Assembly: GCA_045130475.1 (NCBI GenBank)
Contig: JBGUPU010000026.1
Location: 8,264 to 72,263 of the forward strand
Direction: 5' to 3'
DNA length: 64,000 nucleotides
From: CAG-791 sp045130475
GTDB lineage: Bacteria; Bacillota; Clostridia; Lachnospirales; Lachnospiraceae
Positions 59,136 through 64,000 of the stretch are shown here, one piece after another. The number at the start of each line of letters is the position of its first letter. Position 1 is the stretch's first letter. The notes under the pieces are model-generated. The model searched no databases. It was given only the letters and a program-made list of their open reading frames with translations, and was not told the origin of the DNA. A program made the position numbers and the translations under genes.

Positions 59136-62100
59136 TCATTCAAACATGTCAAAAAGGGAGATCTGATTTGTCTGCGGGAGATCACCCAGAAGACCCAGTT
59201 CATGCATTTTCTCTATCACGGTCTTCGGAACCTTGGTCCGGTTCCAGAAATCATCCCGTGATATAAAGGGACCGTCTTTTCTGGCCTCCACTACTGCATC
59301 TGCTGCTTTTTCACCCATACCGTCTATGCTCTTGAGGCTGGGCATGATCTTCCCGTCCACAATGGAGCAGAGACGGGACTGGGCCGTATAGATATCGATC
59401 GGTACAAATTCAAAGCCGCGGGCATACATCTCGCGGACGACCAGACAGTCGTCCAGCGTAGTCTGCTCCTTGGGGGTAAGTGTGTCCCTGCGCCGCTGGT
59501 AATCTTCCATGACCGCCAGAAGGTGGTCTCTTCCCCTGCACATGATCTCATAGGAGAAGGCCGAGGCCCTGATGCTGTAGTAGGCGGCATAGTAAGCCAG
59601 CGGATAATGTACTTTGCAGTAAGCTATGCGAAGGGCCATCATTACATAGGCAGCCGCATGCGCGCGGGGGAACATATATTTGATCTTGAGGCAGGAATCA
59701 ATGTACCACTGAGGGACATTGGCGGCATGCATGGCCTCTTTCATGTCCGGTGTGAGCCCCTTTCCCTTTCGGACAGACTCCATGGTCTTGAAGGACAGGG
59801 ATTTGTCCATGCCCTGGGCGATCAGATAGGACATGATGTCGTCACGGGTACATATGGCAGTGGACAGAACAGCCTTGCCTTCCTGGATCAGGGTCTGGGC
59901 ATTTCCCAGCCAGACATCCGTGCCGTGGGAAAGGCCGGATATACGGACCAGCTCCGACATTGTGGTGGGTCTTGTATCGTCGAGCATGCCGATAACAAAT
60001 TTGGTGCCGAACTCGGGGATACCCAGGGAGCCGACATCAATGCCGCCGTTCTGCTCGGTGGTGATCCCCAGTGATTCAGTACTGGAAAACAGCTTCATGA
60101 CATCCGGATCATCCAGTGGGATCTCAGTGGGGTCAAGGCCCGTCAGATCCTGCAGCATACGGATCATGGTCGGATCATCGTGTCCCAGGATATCCAGCTT
60201 CAGGAGATTGTGGTCAATGGAATGATAGTCGAAATGGGTCGTGATGATATCGGTTGTCATATCATTGGCCGGATGTTGGACAGGGGTAAAGGTGTTGATA
60301 TCCTCCCCCAGCGGCAGGACCACGATACCGCCCGGGTGCTGGCCGGTACTCCGCCGGATGCCTGTACAGCCTGCGAGGAGTCGTTCTATCTCACAGTTCC
60401 GCTTGGCGATGCCTTTGTTTTCAAAATAATGTTTTACGTAGCCGTAGGCGGTTTTGTCGGCCACAGTTGCGATAGTGCCGGCCTTAAAAGTCTGCTCATG
60501 GCCGAAAATAACTTTTGTATAGGCATGAGCCTTTGCCTGATACTCACCGGAGAAGTTCAGGTCGATATCCGGCTCCTTGTCGCCCTTGAAACCTAGGAAA
60601 GTCTCGAATGGGATATCAAAACCGTCCTTTTTCAGTTCCTGCCCGCAGTGGGGGCATTTCATGCGGGGCATGTCGATCCCGCATTTTCCCTGATATTGTT
60701 TCACCAGATCCGAATCAAAATCCGTGTAGTGACAGTTGGTGCAGTAATAGTGCGGCGGAAGGGGGTTGACCTCTGTGATACCCGACATGGTCGCCACAAA
60801 GGAGGAGCCGACAGAACCGCGTGATCCGACCAGGTAGCCGTCTTCGACGGATTTCCATACCAGCTTCTGGGCAATGATATACATAACCGAGTAGCCGTTG
60901 GAAATGATGGAACGAAGTTCCCTTTCCAGACGTTCTTCGACGATTTCAGGAAGAGGATTGCCGTACATGCTGTGGGCCTTGTCATAACAGATCTTCCGCA
61001 GCATCTCATCGCTGTGAGGAATGATCGGCGGGCATTTGTCCGGGCGGACAGGAGACATGGCATCCACCATGTCCGCTATGCGGCGGGGATTGTCGATGAC
61101 AACTTCCCGGGCTTTCTTTGCTCCCAGATAAGCGAATTCCTCAAGCATTTCATTGGTTGTGTGAAGATACAGGGGAGCGGGATCCTCATCGGACATACCC
61201 ATTCCCTCCTGGATGATGCTCCTGTAGATTTCATCTTCAGGATCCAGAAAATGCACGTCTCCGGTGGCAACGACCGGCTTTCCGGCGTGCTCACCCAGAC
61301 GCACGATCGTCCGGTTCAGGTTCAGCAGATCCTCTTCTGTCCTGATCTGCGGATATTTGTTCTGCATCTTAGGGGACTCAAGCAGGAAACGGTTGTTGTC
61401 CCGGGGCTGGATCTCCAGATAATCGTAGAAATCCACGATGCCTGCAAGAACTTCATCGGAACGTTCCTCCAGCACAGCCTCCATCAGTTCACCCATAACA
61501 CAGGCACTGCCCACAAGGATTCCCTCTCTGTATTTCATCAGGAGGCTCTTGGGGATACGGGGTTTTTTGAAAAAATAGGTCAGATGTGATTGGCTGACCA
61601 TGGTATACAGGTTGGTCCTTCCTGTAGTATTTTTGGCAAGCAGGATGCAGTGGTGTGTGCGAAGACGCTTGACTGTATCCGGCGTAGGTCTGCAGAATTC
61701 ATCGATCTGCCGCAGTGTGGTCACTCCATGCTGTTCCAGGAGGGGGATTATTTTCATCCAGATCCCGGCGGTGCACTCGGCGTCGTCCACAGCCCGATGA
61801 TGATTGTCCAGACTTACATTGAGGAGCTTGGCCACAGCATCCAGGGTGTATTTGGCGTGTCCCGGAAGAAGGGCGCGGGCCATTCCCAGAGTATCTGCTG
61901 TGGTAAACCGGCAGGGCAGTCCCTGGCTTTTCGCATTGGCATTAATAAATCCAATATCAAACTGCACATTGTGCCCGACCAGGATGCATCCCCGGCAGAA
62001 ATTCAGAAAATCAGGCAGCACAAGATCGATGGTCCCGGCATCAATGACCATACTGTCGGAGATTCCCGTGAGCTGTGTGATCCTGTAGGGAATCGGAATC

Positions 62101-63767
62101 TTTGGATTGACAAACCGGGAAAAGCGGTCCGTGATCCTGCCGTTTTCTATTTTTACGGCGCCGATTTCAATGATCCGGTTTTTTTCCGGTGAAAAGCCGG
62201 TGGTCTCCAGATCAAAAACAACGACCGGCCGGTCTTTGACTGCGGCATCCAGATCCTCTTCGGGAACGGGGACGACGCTCTTTACCAGGTCATCTACAAG
62301 GTAGCACTCGACGCCGTAGAGAACTTTAAAAAAGTCCTGGCTGTCGACAGGCGGTTCTCCTTTTTCCTTCCGCTTTTTGTTTTCCGATTTCAGCAGATCT
62401 TCGCGTACATGACCTGCGTCCGGGAAAGCCTGTATATTGCCGTGGTCTGTGATGGCAATCGCAGGCATACCCCAGGAATAAGCACGCTTGACGATGTTTT
62501 TGCATTCAGAGACACCGTCCATGTCGCTCATCTTGGTATGGCAGTGGAGCTCGATGCGTTTGACAGGAGCATCATCGACACGTGCTGTCCTGAACGAAGG
62601 GATCTTCATGATACCCTGGATAGAGGACAGGATCACCTCTTTGTCAAATGTATCCATGACTGCGGCGCCCCGCACCTTGACAAAAGTGCCTTTGCCCAGG
62701 TCCTTTAAAATCTCATCCGCCTTATCTGTAGGAACAAAAATCTTGCAATAGACAGAATCGGTAAAGTCTGTCAGGGAGAATTTGACGATGGTCTTTTCAT
62801 TGCGGATATCGCGGCGGTCATTGCCGAGAATCTGTCCGCGGATGACAACTTCGCCGATCTCTCCGATGACATCAGAGATCGGGATCGCATCCGCAGTGAC
62901 TTCGCGTCCGTAAATGACATCGGGATGAGAAGAGCGCTTGAGTGAGTACTCACGCTCATTCCTGCCGTTCCGTCCGCCCCGTCCGTTCTGTCCCCTTCCG
63001 CGGCCATAACCTGTATTCCTGCCATATTTGCTGCGATCACTCTCATTTCCGGCAGGGCCTTCCGTCTGGCCGCTTCTGTTAACAGGGACTGTACCTTCCT
63101 CATTTGCCGTACGGCCTGTGCTGCTTCCTGAGGAATCAGGGCCGGCACTTTCCGGAGGACCGTCCTCAGCGTTTCCTGAGGATTCGGCTCCTGCGTATTC
63201 ATAAGAGCTGCCGAAAGTACTTGTTTGAGAGCTGGTACTGGTGCCGGCGTCTTCCTTGTCTTCTCCTCCCTTAAGAGTCACCGTCAGTGTGGCGGGCACG
63301 CCGCAGCGGTCACGGAAAATGCGGTTCAATGCCTCTTCCAGCCGGTCCTGCAGGCCTCTGCTGATACAGGTGTCCCGCATACACACATCGATGGATCCAT
63401 TGTCTCCATAAGTGATCACTGCATCCCGGAAAAAAACTCCCATGACCGGGGAAAAGGAGGAAATCTCACAGCTGATGGAATCGCTGTAGGCCTCCATCAG
63501 GGAACGCGGTGTGTACTGTGAGGATAGATTATAATGCTCCTCTACATATACTTCGACTCTGCGGTCCCCGAACAGCTGCTCTTCCATGGCTTTCTGCATG
63601 CGGAAAACCCGTTCTTTGTGGATCAGATGATCTGAGTGCAGGCAGACTTTGAGCCTGGTACGCTCACGGTTGGCGGTCAGTCTCTCCACCTGTGTGTCCT
63701 GAAAATATTCCTGTAGATCTCTGCGGACTTTCAGTTTTGGAAATACGTCAAAAAATGGCTTGGACAT
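59136..63767 (-). CDS. polC: DNA polymerase III alpha subunit, Gram-positive PolC type
   Basis: PolC is the essential replicase of low-G+C Gram-positives. The 1543-residue protein has an N-terminal and OB-fold part (about 1-400, with an Arg/Gly/Asn-rich segment near 240-275), a PHP domain split by the exonuclease (ELHCHTKMSDMDGV near 407), the 3'-5' proofreading exonuclease with DLETTG near 517, zinc cysteines (CTNCHY...CPHCG, about 1010-1035), and the polymerase core with PDIDLNF and the HPGGIVVLP block. It is longer than B. subtilis PolC (1437), mainly because of the Gly/Arg linker. The ATG has a GGAGTG site. A long inverted repeat lies directly upstream. Confidence 0.97.
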   Translation of the reverse strand: MSKPFFDVFPKLKVRRDLQEYFQDTQVERLTANRERTRLKVCLHSDHLIHKERVFRMQKAMEEQLFGDRRVEVYVEEHYNLSSQYTPRSLMEAYSDSISCEISSFSPVMGVFFRDAVITYGDNGSIDVCMRDTCISRGLQDRLEEALNRIFRDRCGVPATLTVTLKGGEDKEDAGTSTSSQTSTFGSSYEYAGAESSGNAEDGPPESAGPDSSGSSTGRTANEEGTVPVNRSGQTEGPAGNESDRSKYGRNTGYGRGRGQNGRGGRNGRNEREYSLKRSSHPDVIYGREVTADAIPISDVIGEIGEVVIRGQILGNDRRDIRNEKTIVKFSLTDFTDSVYCKIFVPTDKADEILKDLGKGTFVKVRGAAVMDTFDKEVILSSIQGIMKIPSFRTARVDDAPVKRIELHCHTKMSDMDGVSECKNIVKRAYSWGMPAIAITDHGNIQAFPDAGHVREDLLKSENKKRKEKGEPPVDSQDFFKVLYGVECYLVDDLVKSVVPVPEEDLDAAVKDRPVVVFDLETTGFSPEKNRIIEIGAVKIENGRITDRFSRFVNPKIPIPYRITQLTGISDSMVIDAGTIDLVLPDFLNFCRGCILVGHNVQFDIGFINANAKSQGLPCRFTTADTLGMARALLPGHAKYTLDAVAKLLNVSLDNHHRAVDDAECTAGIWMKIIPLLEQHGVTTLRQIDEFCRPTPDTVKRLRTHHCILLAKNTTGRTNLYTMVSQSHLTYFFKKPRIPKSLLMKYREGILVGSACVMGELMEAVLEERSDEVLAGIVDFYDYLEIQPRDNNRFLLESPKMQNKYPQIRTEEDLLNLNRTIVRLGEHAGKPVVATGDVHFLDPEDEIYRSIIQEGMGMSDEDPAPLYLHTTNEMLEEFAYLGAKKAREVVIDNPRRIADMVDAMSPVRPDKCPPIIPHSDEMLRKICYDKAHSMYGNPLPEIVEERLERELRSIISNGYSVMYIIAQKLVWKSVEDGYLVGSRGSVGSSFVATMSGITEVNPLPPHYYCTNCHYTDFDSDLVKQYQGKCGIDMPRMKCPHCGQELKKDGFDIPFETFLGFKGDKEPDIDLNFSGEYQAKAHAYTKVIFGHEQTFKAGTIATVADKTAYGYVKHYFENKGIAKRNCEIERLLAGCTGIRRSTGQHPGGIVVLPLGEDINTFTPVQHPANDMTTDIITTHFDYHSIDHNLLKLDILGHDDPTMIRMLQDLTGLDPTEIPLDDPDVMKLFSSTESLGITTEQNGGIDVGSLGIPEFGTKFVIGMLDDTRPTTMSELVRISGLSHGTDVWLGNAQTLIQEGKAVLSTAICTRDDIMSYLIAQGMDKSLSFKTMESVRKGKGLTPDMKEAMHAANVPQWYIDSCLKIKYMFPRAHAAAYVMMALRIAYCKVHYPLAYYAAYYSIRASAFSYEIMCRGRDHLLAVMEDYQRRRDTLTPKEQTTLDDCLVVREMYARGFEFVPIDIYTAQSRLCSIVDGKIMPSLKSIDGMGEKAADAVVEARKDGPFISRDDFWNRTKVPKTVIEKMHELGLLGDLPQTNQISLFDMFE

Positions 63768-63800
63768 TTCTTACATTCACTCCATGCAATGTTGTTGAGA

Positions 63801-63988
63801 TCAAAAGGTGGTTAAGAGAACACCGTCTCGTCAAGCTGTACAAACCCCGTGGGCACGCTCTCGCTCTACCCTCGCTGGCAGCGGTACTAAGGCCGCTAAA
63901 AATCAGCGGCCAAGTACCGGCCGCTCGCCAAGGCCCTTCGGCTGTTTGTGCAGCTTGACGAGACTCAGAGCCATTGGATACCTTTTGA
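63801..63988. repeat. 188-bp nested inverted-repeat element upstream of polC
   Basis: Outer arms TCAAAAGGT (63801-63809) and ACCTTTTGA (63980-63988) are perfect complements; after a symmetric 15-base spacer on each side come two 21-base arms (63825-63845 and 63944-63964) that match except for one G-U pair; inside lie more stems, including GGCCGCT/AGCGGCC (63891-63897/63905-63911). The whole unit can fold into one long structured hairpin. It has no credible gene and looks like a MITE, a dispersed repeat or a structured RNA. Confidence 0.7.
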
Positions 63989-64000
63989 CCTTTACATCAT

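Noticed and set aside
63692..63958. A possible small gene on the plus strand across the inverted repeat
   Set aside because: It overlaps polC and the palindromic element, has no ribosome site and no family resemblance.
1..64000. CRISPR arrays, tRNA or rRNA genes and intact transposons
   Set aside because: I looked for regularly spaced repeats, T-arm/acceptor pairs and transposase or cas motifs; only the tmRNA T-arm and isolated hairpins were found.

Overview
The window looks like a chromosomal core region of a Gram-positive anaerobe of the Clostridia, most likely a Lachnospiraceae-type organism. The sequence-based reasons are: a Gram-positive PolC replicase, a Rex redox repressor, an NfnAB-type bifurcating transhydrogenase pair (anaerobic ferredoxin metabolism), a FeoA-FeoB fusion, DegV/TetR and BMP-nucleoside-type ABC transport genes, strong AGGAGG ribosome sites, frequent TTG starts and moderate G+C. 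No rRNA, tRNA, CRISPR, prophage or intact insertion sequence is visible. Most genes lie on the minus strand; only the ABC-F gene, a tetR gene, feoB and the tmRNA gene (ssrA) are on the plus strand.

Layout. 1-1.9 kb: a 5'-truncated leuB-like reading frame at the edge, yajC and tgt. 2-9.2 kb: a lactonase-family gene, then a compact operon phoH-ybeY-two flavoproteins-proB. 9.4-11.7 kb: nfnA-nfnB. 12-20.3 kb: ftsK, a small acidic ORF, yebC, alr, nnr, rex. 20.4-24.8 kb: ABC-F factor (plus), icd behind a GntR/FCD regulator whose promoter carries a palindrome. 24.9-34.3 kb: leuS, corA-like, degV facing tetR across shared ACACA palindromes, an unusual EF-G paralogue and an NSS sodium symporter. 34.3-41.1 kb: a structured intergenic stretch, an FMN alpha-hydroxy-acid dehydrogenase, a HerA-like ATPase, an anchored SGNH hydrolase and a polytopic membrane protein. 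41.4-45.4 kb: FeoA-FeoB fusion and a CofE-like ligase. 45.5-50.9 kb: a complete BMP-type (probable nucleoside) ABC importer. 51-54.5 kb: rlmD behind three uncharacterised membrane proteins, two with zinc ribbons. 54.7-63.8 kb: dapA, an alpha/beta hydrolase with a DUF3089 lipoprotein, ssrA, an MBL-fold hydrolase and polC. The right edge holds a 188-bp nested inverted repeat.

How the genes fit together. Much of the window is housekeeping: translation (tgt, leuS, EF-G-like, ABC-F, rlmD, ybeY, ssrA), replication and segregation (polC, ftsK), cell wall precursors (alr, dapA), and redox and NAD(P)H balance (nfnAB, icd, rex, nnr, flavoproteins). The least explained parts are the zinc-ribbon/membrane triad, the EF-G paralogue with a changed G4 motif, the CofE-like enzyme, the structured repeats at 34.4 and 63.8 kb, and the truncated leuB frame. 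I found no self-evident new defence or mobile system. All promoter, terminator and operator calls were read by eye and are predictions.
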